Source: an uncultured Oscillospiraceae bacterium
GTDB taxonomy: Bacteria; Bacillota; Clostridia; Oscillospirales; Oscillospiraceae
Assembly: GCA_944387035.1 (NCBI GenBank)
Contig: CALXDJ010000006.1
Span: forward strand, 27,154 to 91,153
Direction of reading: 5' to 3'
DNA length: 64,000 nt
The position numbers and the translations under genes are program-made. Shown here one piece after another: positions 34,121 to 43,768 of the stretch (the stretch's first letter is position 1; every line of letters begins with the position of its first letter). The notes beneath the pieces are model-generated. The model was not told where the DNA came from. It searched no databases and saw only the letters and a program-made list of their open reading frames with translations.

Positions 34121-35389
34121 TTGGAAGTGACCAGAATTCAATTGGCCGACGGTGTATATTTGACGTATCTGCCGGCGCGTAAATTCAAGACCAGTCTGCT
34201 CTCGGCCCAGTTTGTCACGCCTTTGCAGGAGGAGACGGCCAGCGCCTGGGCGCTGCTGCCTGCTGTGCTGCGGCGGGGCACGGTCAGCGCTCCGGACATG
34301 GGGCAGCTTTCTGCCCGGTTGGATCGGCTGTATGGTGCCCGGATCGACTATACAGTGCGTAAAAAAGGCGAAAATCAGTGCGTGGGTTTTGTGGCCAGCC
34401 TGATTGATGACAGCTTTGCCCCGGGCGGAGAGCATCTGCTGGAGCCTGTCACGGAGCTGCTGGGTGAGCTGATCTGCGATCCGGTAACGGAGCGGGGACG
34501 GTTTGTACCGGCTTATTTTGATTCGGAGAAGACCAATCTTCTGGATGCCATCCGCAGCCTCATCAATGACAAGCGGGATTATGCCGACAGCCGGCTTCTG
34601 CAGGAAATGTGCGCAGGGGAGCCGTACGGCATCAGCCGTCTGGGCAGCGAGGCCACGGCGGAAAAGCTGCAGCTGCATAAGCTTTACGCACTTTACGGTC
34701 AGCTGATTGCCTCCGCCCGGTTGGAGCTGTTTTACAGCGGCAGTGCTGAGCTGGAGCGGGTGGAGCAGGCCATGCGCTCCGCCTTTGCTACGCTGCCCCG
34801 GGAAAATGTGGGGGAAATTATCCTGGCAAAGCCGCATCCCGCCCGGGAGGAAGTCCATCGGGTGGAGGAGAGCATGGATGTGACCCAGGGAAAGCTTGGC
34901 ATGGGATTTTCCTGCGGCAGCGACGATACCGCCGCACTGCTCATGGGCAATACGCTTTTCGGCGGCAGCAGCAACTCCCGCTTGTTCCTGAATGTGCGGG
35001 AAAAGCTCTCCTTGTGTTACTATGCCTCTTCCGTCTATCACCGGCAGAAGGGAATCATCACCATGTCCTCCGGCATTGAGTTCGACAACTTCCAGAAGGC
35101 CTATGATGAAATCCTGACCCAGCTGGGTGAGGTCCAGGCCGGTGCCCTGGAGGACTGGGAGCTGGAGGGCGCCCGCAGTACGCTGCTCAACGCCTATGCC
35201 GCCATGGGAGACTCCCAGGGCAAGCTGGAGAACTTCTTCCTGGGTCAGGCGGCCACCGGCCAGGTGGAGACGCCGGCCGTGCTGGCGCAGCAGGTGCGGG
35301 AAGTCACACCGGCCCGGATCTTTGAGGCCATGAAGACCGTGTCCTTGGATACGGTGTACTTCCTGCGGGGAAAGGAGGCGGCACAATGA
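34121..35389 (+). CDS. yfmF: YfmF-type M16 peptidase-like protein (EF-P modification-associated)
   Basis: This 422-residue protein has the two-domain M16 (insulinase) fold but lacks the zinc HxxEH motif in the first domain, as is normal for YfmF. Markers are GVYLTYLPARKFKTSLLSAQF at the N-terminus and GNTLFGGSSNSRLFLNVREKLSLCYYASS near residue 282. It should pair with the active YfmH, which follows with a 4-bp overlap; in Bacillus the pair is associated with 5-aminopentanol modification of EF-P. TTG 34121 (AAAGGAG 8 bases upstream) is preferred; GTG 34127 is possible. An in-frame extension upstream lies in the leader. Confidence 0.85.
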   Translation: MEVTRIQLADGVYLTYLPARKFKTSLLSAQFVTPLQEETASAWALLPAVLRRGTVSAPDMGQLSARLDRLYGARIDYTVRKKGENQCVGFVASLIDDSFAPGGEHLLEPVTELLGELICDPVTERGRFVPAYFDSEKTNLLDAIRSLINDKRDYADSRLLQEMCAGEPYGISRLGSEATAEKLQLHKLYALYGQLIASARLELFYSGSAELERVEQAMRSAFATLPRENVGEIILAKPHPAREEVHRVEESMDVTQGKLGMGFSCGSDDTAALLMGNTLFGGSSNSRLFLNVREKLSLCYYASSVYHRQKGIITMSSGIEFDNFQKAYDEILTQLGEVQAGALEDWELEGARSTLLNAYAAMGDSQGKLENFFLGQAATGQVETPAVLAQQVREVTPARIFEAMKTVSLDTVYFLRGKEAAQ

Positions 35390-36657
35390 AGCCTACGTTT
35401 TATGAGCGCATCGGGGAATCCGTCCATCGGGAGGTGCTGCCCAACGGGCTGCAGGTGTGCGTGGTCCCCAAGCCCGGCTATGCCAAGCAGTACGCCTTTT
35501 TTGCCACACGCTACGGCGGTATGGATACCCGGTTTTGTCTGGATGGCCGCTGGCTGGATACACCTGCCGGCATCGCCCACTATCTCGAACACAAGATGTT
35601 CGATACCAAGGAAGGCAACGCCCTGCAGGAACTGGCTAAAAACGGCGCGGAGCCCAATGCCTTTACCTCCAACGCCATGACGGGCTACTACTTCGATTCC
35701 ACGGCGCACTTTGCCGAGAATCTGGAGATCCTGCTCTCCTTCGTCTCCATTCCGTATTTTACCGAGGAGAGCGTGGCCAAGGAGCAGGGCATCATCGGCC
35801 AGGAGATCCGGATGATTGAGGATAACCCTGACTGGCAGATCTACACCCGGATGATGCAGTCCCTCTACGGCGTCAGCACGGCCCGGACTCCCATTGCCGG
35901 TACGGTGGAAAGCATCTCCCATATCACGGCTCAGACGCTTTACGACTGCCACAAGGCTTTTTACACGCCTTCCAACATGATTTTGACGGTGGTTGGCGAT
36001 GTGGAGCCGGAGCGCATCGTGGAGCTGGCCCGCCGGGTGCTGCCCCGGGAGGCCGGCCCGGTGATTCCCCGGGATTACGGCACGGAGCCGGAGGCCGTGG
36101 CCCAGCAGGAGAGCTGCCTGACCATGGAAGTTTCTACGCCGCAGTTTTTGACCGGATTCAAGTGCCGTCCGGCCGCCGACGGGGAGGACTATCTGCGTAT
36201 GGCGGTGCTGGGCGATATGGCCTGCGACCTGCTGCTGGGGGATTCCAGCCCCCTGTATCTGCGTCTTTATGATCAGGGCCTCATCAATACCAGCTTCGGC
36301 GGCGCCTTTGAGATGATGCCGGGGGTGGCATATCTCTATGCCGGCGGCGACAGCCGGGACGGCCGGGCCGTGGCGGAGGAAATTCAGAAGGAGGCCCGCC
36401 GCCTGGCAGATGAGGGCTTTGACGAGGATTTCTACCAGCAGGTGCGCCGGGCAGCCTTCGGCAGCAATCTGCGGGGACTCAATTCCTTTGAAAACATTGC
36501 CGTGTCTCTGACGGAAGGATATTTCCACGGTTACGATCCCTTCCGTTTCCCGCAGGTATTTGACTCCATCACTCAGGAGGATGTACGGGCGTTCCTGCGG
36601 GAAAACATCACGCCGGAGCGCGCAGTCCTCTCCCGGATTGAGCCCAAAGAAGCGTGA
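35386..36657 (+). CDS. yfmH: YfmH-type zinc peptidase, M16 family (EF-P modification-associated)
   Basis: This 423-residue protein carries the inverted zinc motif HYLEHKMFDTKEG (near residue 65), where H-x-x-E-H supplies two His ligands and the catalytic Glu, and a downstream Glu in EQGIIGQEIRMIEDNP as third ligand. LNVVG-type and GGAFEMMPGVAYLYAGGDS segments complete the second domain. It overlaps yfmF by ATGA and is presumably its heterodimer partner. Confidence 0.9.
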   Translation: MKPTFYERIGESVHREVLPNGLQVCVVPKPGYAKQYAFFATRYGGMDTRFCLDGRWLDTPAGIAHYLEHKMFDTKEGNALQELAKNGAEPNAFTSNAMTGYYFDSTAHFAENLEILLSFVSIPYFTEESVAKEQGIIGQEIRMIEDNPDWQIYTRMMQSLYGVSTARTPIAGTVESISHITAQTLYDCHKAFYTPSNMILTVVGDVEPERIVELARRVLPREAGPVIPRDYGTEPEAVAQQESCLTMEVSTPQFLTGFKCRPAADGEDYLRMAVLGDMACDLLLGDSSPLYLRLYDQGLINTSFGGAFEMMPGVAYLYAGGDSRDGRAVAEEIQKEARRLADEGFDEDFYQQVRRAAFGSNLRGLNSFENIAVSLTEGYFHGYDPFRFPQVFDSITQEDVRAFLRENITPERAVLSRIEPKEA

Positions 36658-36698
36658 GTAGATAGCAAGCTGATAGAGAAAGAAAGGAAGAACCTGTT

Positions 36699-37754
36699 TT
36701 GACTGCATTGAAGGACATGCCCATTAGTTTTCCCGGCCTTTTCGGAGACTGGGAGTTTAATCCCGACCCGGTGGCCATTCACATTGGGCACGGCATTTAC
36801 TGGTACGGAATCATCCTGGCGGTGGCCATGCTGGCAGGGTTGCTGCTTTGCATGAAGCAGTCCAAGCACTACGGATTGACGGAAGACAACGTGATGGACC
36901 TGGTGCTCTGGTCGGTGCCTCTGTGCATTGTGGGTGCCCGGCTGTACTACGTGCTGTTTTATCTGGATCTGTACCGCAACGAGGACGGCAGCCTCAACTG
37001 GGGAAATATGATCGCCGTCTGGGATGGCGGACTGGCAATTTACGGTGCCGTCATCATGGGTGTGCTGGTGGCATTTTTCTATACCCGGCATAAAAAGATC
37101 AAATTCGGCGCCATGACAGATTTGGCGGTGATGGGATTGCTGCTGGGCCAGGTAATTGGCCGCTGGGCCAACTTCATCAACCGGGAAGCGTTTGGAGCTG
37201 AAACGACCCTGCCCTGGCGTATGCAGCTGTGGGATACGCCGCTGACCACCATTGAGGTGCACCCCACATTCTTCTATGAGAGCTTGTGGAACCTCATTGG
37301 CCTGCTGCTGATTCTGTTCGTTATTTCCAAGGGACGGCGGTTTGACGGCGAGAACACCTGGTTCTATTTCCTCTGGTACGGTCTGGGCCGGGCCTGGATC
37401 GAGGGCCTGCGGACGGACAGTCTCTACCTCTTTGACTGGACCATCATGGGCCAGCCCATCCGGGTTTCCCAGGCGCTGAGCATTGTGATGGTGATTGTGG
37501 CAGTCTGCGTGCTGGTCTATCAAATCGGCTTCCGAAAGCACTCACCGGATGAGCTTTTGGTCAATCAGGTGGCCGCAGCAAAGGCGGCGGAGCTCGCGGC
37601 GCAGACAGCTGAGGAGGCCTCCAGTACGGAAGCAGCTTGTGCGCAGAGTGCGGAGGAACTCTGTGCGCAAACGGCGGATGAAGCGGAGAAAGAGCCGGAG
37701 GCTGCGGCGGATGATGTACAAGAGGAGGAGCAGGACCATGGCAGTCAGAATTGA
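36699..37754 (+). CDS. lgt: Prolipoprotein diacylglyceryl transferase, with C-terminal tail
   Basis: This 351-residue membrane enzyme transfers diacylglycerol to the lipobox Cys of prelipoproteins. Signatures are [14 protein letters not shown] (residues about 26-39), [20 protein letters not shown] near residue 147, and [12 protein letters not shown]. Seven helices are present. A tail of about 60 Ala/Glu-rich residues (from about 290) extends past the usual end, and its 3' codons carry the folD ribosome site and overlap folD by 17 bp. The start TTG 36699 follows AAAGGAAG; ATG 36717 would trim six residues. Confidence 0.93.
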   Translation: MTALKDMPISFPGLFGDWEFNPDPVAIHIGHGIYWYGIILAVAMLAGLLLCMKQSKHYGLTEDNVMDLVLWSVPLCIVGARLYYVLFYLDLYRNEDGSLNWGNMIAVWDGGLAIYGAVIMGVLVAFFYTRHKKIKFGAMTDLAVMGLLLGQVIGRWANFINREAFGAETTLPWRMQLWDTPLTTIEVHPTFFYESLWNLIGLLLILFVISKGRRFDGENTWFYFLWYGLGRAWIEGLRTDSLYLFDWTIMGQPIRVSQALSIVMVIVAVCVLVYQIGFRKHSPDELLVNQVAAAKAAELAAQTAEEASSTEAACAQSAEELCAQTADEAEKEPEAAADDVQEEEQDHGSQN

Positions 37755-38577
37755 CGGAAAGGCACTGGCAGCCCAAGTCAAGGAGCAGGTGCGGCGGGAG
37801 GTGGAAACCCTCTCCCGTCAGCCGGGCCTGGCTGTCATCCTGGTGGGAGATAATCCGGCCTCTCAGGTGTATGTCCGGGGAAAGGAGAGCGACTGCGCTG
37901 AGTGCGGCATTCGCTCCTTTTCCCACCGCCTGCCTGCCCAGACTTCGCAGAAGGAATTGGTGGAGCTGGTGGAGCAGCTCAATCAGGACGCGGCGGTGGA
38001 TGGTATTTTGTGCCAGCTGCCTTTGCCGGAGGGTCTGAACGAAGACCAGGTCATCCATGCCATTGCGCCGGATAAGGATGTAGACTGCTTCCACCCCTTC
38101 AATGTGGGGCAGATGTCCATTGGAGCGCCAACCTTTTTGCCCTGTACGCCGGCTGGCGTCATGGAGATGCTGCGGGCCTATGAGATCCCCGTTGCAGGCA
38201 AGCGGTGCGTGGTGCTGGGACGGAGCAATATTGTGGGCAAGCCTATGGCGATGCTGCTGACCCAGGCGGATGGTACGGTAACGGTGTGCCATTCCCGGAC
38301 GCCGGACCTGGCGGCCTTGACCCGGGAGGCGGATATTCTGGTGGCGGCTGTGGGCCGCGTGGGACTGGTTACTGCCGACATGGTCCGTCTGGGTGCTGTG
38401 GTCATTGATGTGGCCATGAACCGCAATGCCGATGGAAAGCTTTGCGGCGACGTGGTCTTTGATGAAGTGGAGGCCAAGGCCTCCTACATCACGCCGGTTC
38501 CTGGCGGTGTGGGGCCCATGACCCGGGCCATGCTGATGCGCAATATTCTGACGGCAGCCCGGAACCACGGGGCCTGA
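37738..38577 (+). CDS. folD: Bifunctional methylene-THF dehydrogenase / methenyl-THF cyclohydrolase
   Basis: This 279-residue FolD interconverts methylene-, methenyl- and 10-formyl-tetrahydrofolate. Motifs are [20 protein letters not shown] (near residue 37, with Tyr and Lys catalytic), [12 protein letters not shown] near residue 88, [17 protein letters not shown] for the nucleotide fold, and [17 protein letters not shown] near the C-terminus. AGAGGAGGAG lies before the ATG within the lgt tail. A terminator follows. Confidence 0.96.
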   Translation: MAVRIDGKALAAQVKEQVRREVETLSRQPGLAVILVGDNPASQVYVRGKESDCAECGIRSFSHRLPAQTSQKELVELVEQLNQDAAVDGILCQLPLPEGLNEDQVIHAIAPDKDVDCFHPFNVGQMSIGAPTFLPCTPAGVMEMLRAYEIPVAGKRCVVLGRSNIVGKPMAMLLTQADGTVTVCHSRTPDLAALTREADILVAAVGRVGLVTADMVRLGAVVIDVAMNRNADGKLCGDVVFDEVEAKASYITPVPGGVGPMTRAMLMRNILTAARNHGA

Positions 38578-38621
38578 ACAACAAAACAGGGATTCTGGGA
38601 TTTCGGAATCCCAATATGACG

Positions 38622-38655
38622 CAGGAGGCGGACTTCATGTCCGCCTCCTGTTTTT
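38622..38655 (+). terminator. Terminator after folD
   Basis: CAGGAGGCGGAC pairs with GTCCGCCTCCTG around TTCAT, followed by TTTTT. A smaller hairpin (GGGATTCTGGGATTTCGGAATCCC, about 38589-38612) precedes it. Confidence 0.92.
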
Positions 38656-38727
38656 CCATACAAGAGCGGCAAGGTTGACAAAGGGAGGCGTGCCGCATAT
38701 CATCATGTCATAAGAAAGGGGGATCAG

Positions 38728-39168
38728 ATGCTGGAATTTACCTTGACTCTGGCCGGATTATTGCCGTTTGCGGCTGGGTATGGGATGCACTGGATGATGA
38801 CGGCGTATCCGGATGTGCGGCTTCCTTATGGCCTGATCGGTTTGGCCTTTTTGCTGCTCTGGGGCGGGATCTCTTTTCTTGCGGGAATCTTTGCACGGAG
38901 GACCCCTCTTTTGTCAATCGCCTGCATGAACGGTGTGGCGTTGCTGGTACTGGTGCTGCTGGGGATTCAGGAACTGGTGCTGGGCGCCTATTTCAGCAAT
39001 GCAGCGGGAATCTGGACGCAGCTTTATTTTCTGCCCCTGCTGCAGTTGGGGTTTAGTTTGACCAGCTGGAGCAGCCGGGTCTTTGCAGCAGATGCGGCTG
39101 CGTGTTTGTTGATGGCAGCCGTATCATATCTGGGGTTCTGGCTGGGACGGCGGCAAAGCGTGAAGTGA
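38728..39168 (+). CDS. Small integral membrane protein, function unknown
   Basis: This 146-residue protein has four clear hydrophobic helices (about 5-25, 35-55, 65-85, 112-135) separated by short loops and ends with a basic tail GRRQSVK. GAAAGGGGGATC precedes the ATG. I recognise no family motif. It has terminators on both sides and appears monocistronic. Confidence 0.65.
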   Translation: MLEFTLTLAGLLPFAAGYGMHWMMTAYPDVRLPYGLIGLAFLLLWGGISFLAGIFARRTPLLSIACMNGVALLVLVLLGIQELVLGAYFSNAAGIWTQLYFLPLLQLGFSLTSWSSRVFAADAAACLLMAAVSYLGFWLGRRQSVK

Positions 39169-39185
39169 ATCCGGAACCAGAAATA

Positions 39186-39227
39186 AACAGCAGCGCGTGG
39201 AAGCATCCGCTTCCACGCGCTGCTGTT
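39186..39227. terminator. Bidirectional terminator with 19-bp perfect stem
   Basis: AACAGCAGCGCGTGGAAGC (39186-39204) pairs with its exact complement at 39209-39227 around ATCC. It lies between convergent genes and overlaps the stop codon of the PAP2 gene. Confidence 0.82.
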
Positions 39228-39876
39228 ATGTTTGATTGTTGGGGGATAAAGATTTTACAGGGCGATAGACAAACCAACCGGCCCCCGCGGCCAGAAGCAG
39301 ACCGCCCAGAACATCCAGCAGGGCATGCTGTTTGATGAGCACTGTAGAAAGGCAGATCAGTCCAGCCAGAACAGCGGTCAGGATCAAGGCTCCCCGATGC
39401 CGGCCGGGACGCTGCCAGTCCCACACGGCCAGGGCTGCGCCGATGGCGCCGACCACATGGGCGGAGGGGAACACATTGGTATTGGTATCGATCCGGTAAA
39501 GCAGGGCGAGCAGCGCGGTGAAGATCGAGGACTCTTCCATCTGTGCGGGACGCAGGTTCTGACAGCTGGGAATCAGAAACCATACCGCTGCACTGAGAAA
39601 AAACGTCAGCGCCAGGAACTGCATATACCGGCGGAAGGCTCCGCCGTCCCTTACCAGGAGAAAAAGGCCTGTTCCGATTAGGAGAACATACCATACACAG
39701 TAAAAGACCACAAATACCGGACAGAAGGGAATGACGGCGTCCAGCGGCAGCTGCGTGGCCCAATAGTGCTGCCGGGGAAGATGTTCCAGCAGTGCAAACA
39801 CCGCCAGGTAAGCCGGAACCCAAAGCGCCCCGCGCAGGCGGAGCCAGACGGGAGAGCGGAGATTCGTGGGGGACAA
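39226..39876 (-). CDS. PAP2 superfamily phosphatase
   Basis: This 216-residue membrane protein has about six helices and the PAP2 motifs: VFPSAHVVGAIGAALAVW (motif 2, near residue 136) and LICLSTVLIKQHALLDVLGGLLLA (motif 3, His and Asp). Motif 1 is weak: RDGGAFRRYMQF stands where KxxxxxxRP is expected. The TTG at 39876 is chosen because AAGGAGG lies 8 bases upstream; a GTG at 39885 would overlap that ribosome site. Likely a lipid-phosphate phosphatase, perhaps for undecaprenyl pyrophosphate or phosphatidic acid. Confidence 0.82.
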   Translation of the reverse strand: MSPTNLRSPVWLRLRGALWVPAYLAVFALLEHLPRQHYWATQLPLDAVIPFCPVFVVFYCVWYVLLIGTGLFLLVRDGGAFRRYMQFLALTFFLSAAVWFLIPSCQNLRPAQMEESSIFTALLALLYRIDTNTNVFPSAHVVGAIGAALAVWDWQRPGRHRGALILTAVLAGLICLSTVLIKQHALLDVLGGLLLAAGAGWFVYRPVKSLSPNNQT

Positions 39877-39995
39877 ACGAGGCACCTCCTTATGATGGCT
39901 GATTTCATTTTATCATATGTGAGAGGAAAATTACGGCTTTTTACAGAGAAAAACCGCGCTGTCTGCTTTTGCAGACAGCGCGGCAGAAAAGACAA

Positions 39996-40982
39996 TCAGC
40001 GTTCTTCCCGGAAGTAGGACAGACCCAGACTGGCAGGAGGATGATTTTCCCGCTTTTTCCGCAGGGAGATGAAGATCAGCACCGCGATGGTTACCAGGTA
40101 AGGCAGCATCTTGAACAGCTCGATGTCCTTGCGCCCCAGATTCGGAATGATGAGGTAGGCCCAGAACAGGAAGCCGAAGAGATAGGAACCCCAGATGGCG
40201 TTGACGCTGCGCCAGGTGGCAAAGATAACCAGTGCCACAGCCAGCCAGCCCAGAGACTCGATGGTACCGTCGCTGGCCCAGGTGCCCTTGATATAATCCA
40301 TCGTGTAATAGAGACCGCCCATACCGGAGATTCCGGCACCGATGCAGGTGGCCAGATACTTGTTGCGGATGACGTTGATGCCGGCAGCGTCGGCGGTAGC
40401 GGGATTCTCACCCACTGCCCGGAGGTTCAGTCCCTGGCGGGTGTGATTGAGGAACCAATGCAGGACGACTGCCACCACAATGGCCAGGTATACCATGAAG
40501 CCATAGCTGAAGAACAGTTTTCCAGGCAGGCCCAGACCGGAAAGGGCAGGGATTGTGGCCCGGTAAGCTGCGCTGGTGGCGGCCACGGAGATCTGGCCCA
40601 CGCCGCCGGCCATGGTATTCAGGCTGCCGCCAAAGAAGTTGGCCACGCCGCCGCCGAAGATGGTCAGCGTCAAGCCGGTGACGTTCTGGTTGGCCCGGAG
40701 GGTGATGGTCAGGAAGCTGTAGAGCAGTCCGCCCAGTGCAGAGGCTGCAAAGGCGGCCAGAAAGCTGACCAGCAGGCAGACAATGGCGGAGGGATTGGGA
40801 TTATTGAACTCGTAGAAAAAGGAGGCGGCAAGGCCTGAGATGCCGCCCAGGTACATAATACCCGGGACGCCCAGGTTCAGATTGCCGGATTTCTCCGTGA
40901 GAATTTCACCGATGGCACCATACATGATCACGGTACCAAAACAAATGGATGACTGCAGCAGTCGGATCAGCTGGTCCATCAT
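39996..40982 (-). CDS. BMP-family ABC transporter permease 2 (nucleoside-type)
   Basis: This 328-residue permease has about nine helices and matches the second membrane component of the BmpA/NupP-Q/YufQ group: SGNLNLGVPGIMYLGGISG near residue 33 and LNLRAVGENPATADAAGINVIRNK near residue 190, the EAA-like coupling region. Its ATG overlaps the previous stop (ATGA at 40979-40982). It is the last gene of the transporter operon. Relatives import nucleosides or related purine compounds. Confidence 0.9.
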   Translation of the reverse strand: MMDQLIRLLQSSICFGTVIMYGAIGEILTEKSGNLNLGVPGIMYLGGISGLAASFFYEFNNPNPSAIVCLLVSFLAAFAASALGGLLYSFLTITLRANQNVTGLTLTIFGGGVANFFGGSLNTMAGGVGQISVAATSAAYRATIPALSGLGLPGKLFFSYGFMVYLAIVVAVVLHWFLNHTRQGLNLRAVGENPATADAAGINVIRNKYLATCIGAGISGMGGLYYTMDYIKGTWASDGTIESLGWLAVALVIFATWRSVNAIWGSYLFGFLFWAYLIIPNLGRKDIELFKMLPYLVTIAVLIFISLRKKRENHPPASLGLSYFREER

Positions 40983-42091
40983 TTGCCCTTGGCCTCCTTT
41001 CCGCCGCGCACGATGACGCGATAGTTGATGAAGAATTCGCTGCTGAGGATGAAGAAAAGGATGATGCCGGTGATGATCTCCGAAGCGTAGTCGTTGAGGT
41101 TGAACTGGGAGGCAATCTGGATGGCGCCCTGCTGCAGGAAGACCAGCAGGAAGGAGATCAGAATCATCACAAAGGTATTGAACTGAGCCAGCCAGGCCAC
41201 GATGATGGCAGTAAAGCCCCGGCCGCCTGCCGTTTCCGTGGAGATGGTATGACTGACGCCGGCCACTTCGATGAATCCAGCCAGGCCGCAGATAGCGCCG
41301 GAGATAGCCATGGTGCGGATGGTGACTTTCTTGACGTTGATGCCGGCATATCGGGCGGTGTTCTCCGAATCGCCCACCACCGAGATTTCGTAGCCCTGCT
41401 TGGAGTACTTCAGATAGATGTACATTCCCACGGCCAGGATCAGGACCAACACCACGTTCAGACCGTAGGCCTGACCGAAGACCTTGGGGAAATGGCCGTA
41501 GGCGGTCATCTGGTTGATAATGCCCACGGAGTTGGAGCCCACGGGATTTTCCCATAAGGCTACGCAGTAACTGGTGATCTGAATGGCCACATAGTTCATC
41601 ATCAGAGTGAAGAGGGTTTCGTTGGTATTCCAGACGGCCTTGAACACAGCAGGGATTACGCCCCACAGGCAGCCGCACAGAAGACTGACGATCCCCATGA
41701 CAGCCAGCAGTGCCGGAGTGGAAAGGTCGCCGCCCCAGGCCCGCATGATACCGGCAGTTACGACGCCGCCAATGAGAATTTGGCCTTCAGCACCGATGTT
41801 CCAGAACTTCATCTTGAAGGCAGGAGCCAGACCTACGCCGATGCACAAAAGCATCATGGCGTCCCGGATGGTAACCCAGGAGCGGCGGTTGGTACCGAAG
41901 GCTCCGTCAAAGATGGCTTCGTAGACCTGAATGGGGTTGAGCTTGGTGATGGCGAAGATGAAAATGCCGCTGACCACCAGAGAGGCAAGGACTGCCGCAA
42001 TGCGGATGGCGTAGGCCTTGGGGCGGGCAATGCCATCCCGCTTTACGATCCGCAGCAGGGGCTCTTTATGATGCTGTACAGTTTGGGTCAT
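40979..42091 (-). CDS. BMP-family ABC transporter permease 1 (nucleoside-type)
   Basis: This 370-residue permease has about ten helices and the motif KFWNIGAEGQILIGGVVTAG near residue 104, typical of the first permease of nucleoside-type BMP transporters, and YEISVVGDSENTARYAGINVKKV near residue 240 as the ATPase-coupling loop. It overlaps both neighbours by four bases, so the three genes are translationally coupled. Confidence 0.92.
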   Translation of the reverse strand: MTQTVQHHKEPLLRIVKRDGIARPKAYAIRIAAVLASLVVSGIFIFAITKLNPIQVYEAIFDGAFGTNRRSWVTIRDAMMLLCIGVGLAPAFKMKFWNIGAEGQILIGGVVTAGIMRAWGGDLSTPALLAVMGIVSLLCGCLWGVIPAVFKAVWNTNETLFTLMMNYVAIQITSYCVALWENPVGSNSVGIINQMTAYGHFPKVFGQAYGLNVVLVLILAVGMYIYLKYSKQGYEISVVGDSENTARYAGINVKKVTIRTMAISGAICGLAGFIEVAGVSHTISTETAGGRGFTAIIVAWLAQFNTFVMILISFLLVFLQQGAIQIASQFNLNDYASEIITGIILFFILSSEFFINYRVIVRGGKEAKGK

Positions 42092-43665
42092 GCCTGTGCG
42101 GCCTCCTTTCTGAATCGGGTCATGAGAAGACCCACTTCCTCTTTGGTGGTGGTGCGGGCATCGACCACGCCGCTGACCTGGCCGCCGCACAGAACGAGGA
42201 TGCGGTCACACAGTTCCAGCAGGACGTCGAGATCCTCGCCCACGTACAAAACGGCCACACCCTTGCACTTTTCCGCGGTCAGAAGGTTATAGATGGTGTA
42301 GGAGGTATTGATATCCAGACCGCGAACGGCATAGGCTGTCATCAAAACCGAGGGATTCTGGGCAATTTCTCGGCCTACCAAAACCTTCTGCACATTGCCG
42401 CCGGAAAGACGGCGGACAGGAGTATTGAGGCTGGGGGTCAGAACATCCAGTTCCGCTTTGACCTGCTCGGCCAATGCACGGGGAGACTTGCGGTCCAGCA
42501 GGGGACCTTTGCCTGCACGGTAGGTCTTGAGCATCATGTTGTCCGTCATGCCCATGGAGCCCACCAGGCCCATGCCAAGACGGTCCTCCGGCACGAAGGC
42601 CATGGAGACACCGATGCTGTGAATCTGCCGGGGCGTCTTGCCCAGGAGTTCTTCGCCGCTGCGGTCCACAGGGACATGCTGTCCGGCAATGGGCTCATCA
42701 GGAGCGGGGGGATGATAGATCACATGGGAGCCGGGTTCCGTGGCCCGCAGTCCGGCAATGGATTCCAGCAGTTCCTTCTGTCCGCTGCCGGAAATGCCCG
42801 CAATGCCCAGAATCTCTCCGCCGAAGGCCTGGAAGGACACATGGTCCAGCGCCTTCACGCCATCTGGTGTCAGGACGGTAAGATCCTGTACTTCCAGGCG
42901 AAGATGGCGCGGCTCCACCAGGGGACGGTCGATGTTCAGCGTGACAGCATGGCCCACCATCATGTCGGTGAGCTTTTGGGGATTGGTGTCCCGGGTGGCC
43001 ACATCTCCGATATAACGTCCCTTGCGCAAAACAGCTACCCGGTCGGAGACATCCATCACCTCGTTGAGCTTGTGGGTGATGATGACCATGGCTTTGCCGT
43101 CGGCTTTCATGTTGCGCATGACATCAAAGAGCCGGTCGGTTTCCTGAGGAGTGAGGACGGCGGTGGGCTCGTCCAGAATCAGAATGTCTGCGCCCCGGTA
43201 GAGTACTTTGACGATTTCCACCGTCTGCTTTTCGGAGACAGACATGTTATAAACTTTTTTGTTGGGGTCGATGACGAAGCCATACTTCTGGCAGATTTCC
43301 GTAATCCGGGCGGCTGCGGCTTTGAGGTCCAGCTTGCCGGGCTCTTCCAGGCCCAGCACAATATTTTCCGCTGCGGTAAAGATGTCCACCAGTTTGAAGT
43401 GCTGATGGATCATGCCGATGCCGCAGTCAAAGGCGTCTTTGGGAGATGCGATGGTGACGGGATTTCCGCCGACCAGAATCTCTCCTTCATCGGGGAAATA
43501 AATACCGGCCAGCATGTTCATCAGGGTGGTTTTACCGCTGCCGTTTTCACCCAGCAGGGACAAAATCTCACCCCGTTTGATGTCCAGCGAGACATCGTCG
43601 TTGGCAACGACTTTGCCGAAGCGCTTGGTGACGTGTTTCATCTGGATGGCATAAGTGTTTTCCAA
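42088..43665 (-). CDS. BMP-family ABC transporter ATP-binding protein (two-domain)
   Basis: This 525-residue protein holds two ABC domains in tandem. Domain 1 has Walker A LLGENGSGKTTLMNML (near residue 37), a modified signature MSVSEKQTVEIVKVL and Walker B ILILDEPTAVLTP. Domain 2 has a degenerate P-loop (GISGSGQKELLESIAG) and signature LSGGNVQKVLVGREIAQNP; this asymmetry is normal for the RbsA/YufO group. In the second Walker B the usual Asp-Glu-Pro reads TAYAVRGLDINT, a clear departure. The start TTG 43665 follows AAAGGAAG. Confidence 0.92.
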   Translation of the reverse strand: MENTYAIQMKHVTKRFGKVVANDDVSLDIKRGEILSLLGENGSGKTTLMNMLAGIYFPDEGEILVGGNPVTIASPKDAFDCGIGMIHQHFKLVDIFTAAENIVLGLEEPGKLDLKAAAARITEICQKYGFVIDPNKKVYNMSVSEKQTVEIVKVLYRGADILILDEPTAVLTPQETDRLFDVMRNMKADGKAMVIITHKLNEVMDVSDRVAVLRKGRYIGDVATRDTNPQKLTDMMVGHAVTLNIDRPLVEPRHLRLEVQDLTVLTPDGVKALDHVSFQAFGGEILGIAGISGSGQKELLESIAGLRATEPGSHVIYHPPAPDEPIAGQHVPVDRSGEELLGKTPRQIHSIGVSMAFVPEDRLGMGLVGSMGMTDNMMLKTYRAGKGPLLDRKSPRALAEQVKAELDVLTPSLNTPVRRLSGGNVQKVLVGREIAQNPSVLMTAYAVRGLDINTSYTIYNLLTAEKCKGVAVLYVGEDLDVLLELCDRILVLCGGQVSGVVDARTTTKEEVGLLMTRFRKEAAQA

Positions 43666-43768
43666 GCGAATCTTCCTTTCTTTTAAGTGGCAATAGGCAT
43701 AAGCCTCCGGAGGGAAAAGAAAAGGGAAAAGACCCCGGCGGCTCGCCTGCCGCGAAGGGGGGATTTGC

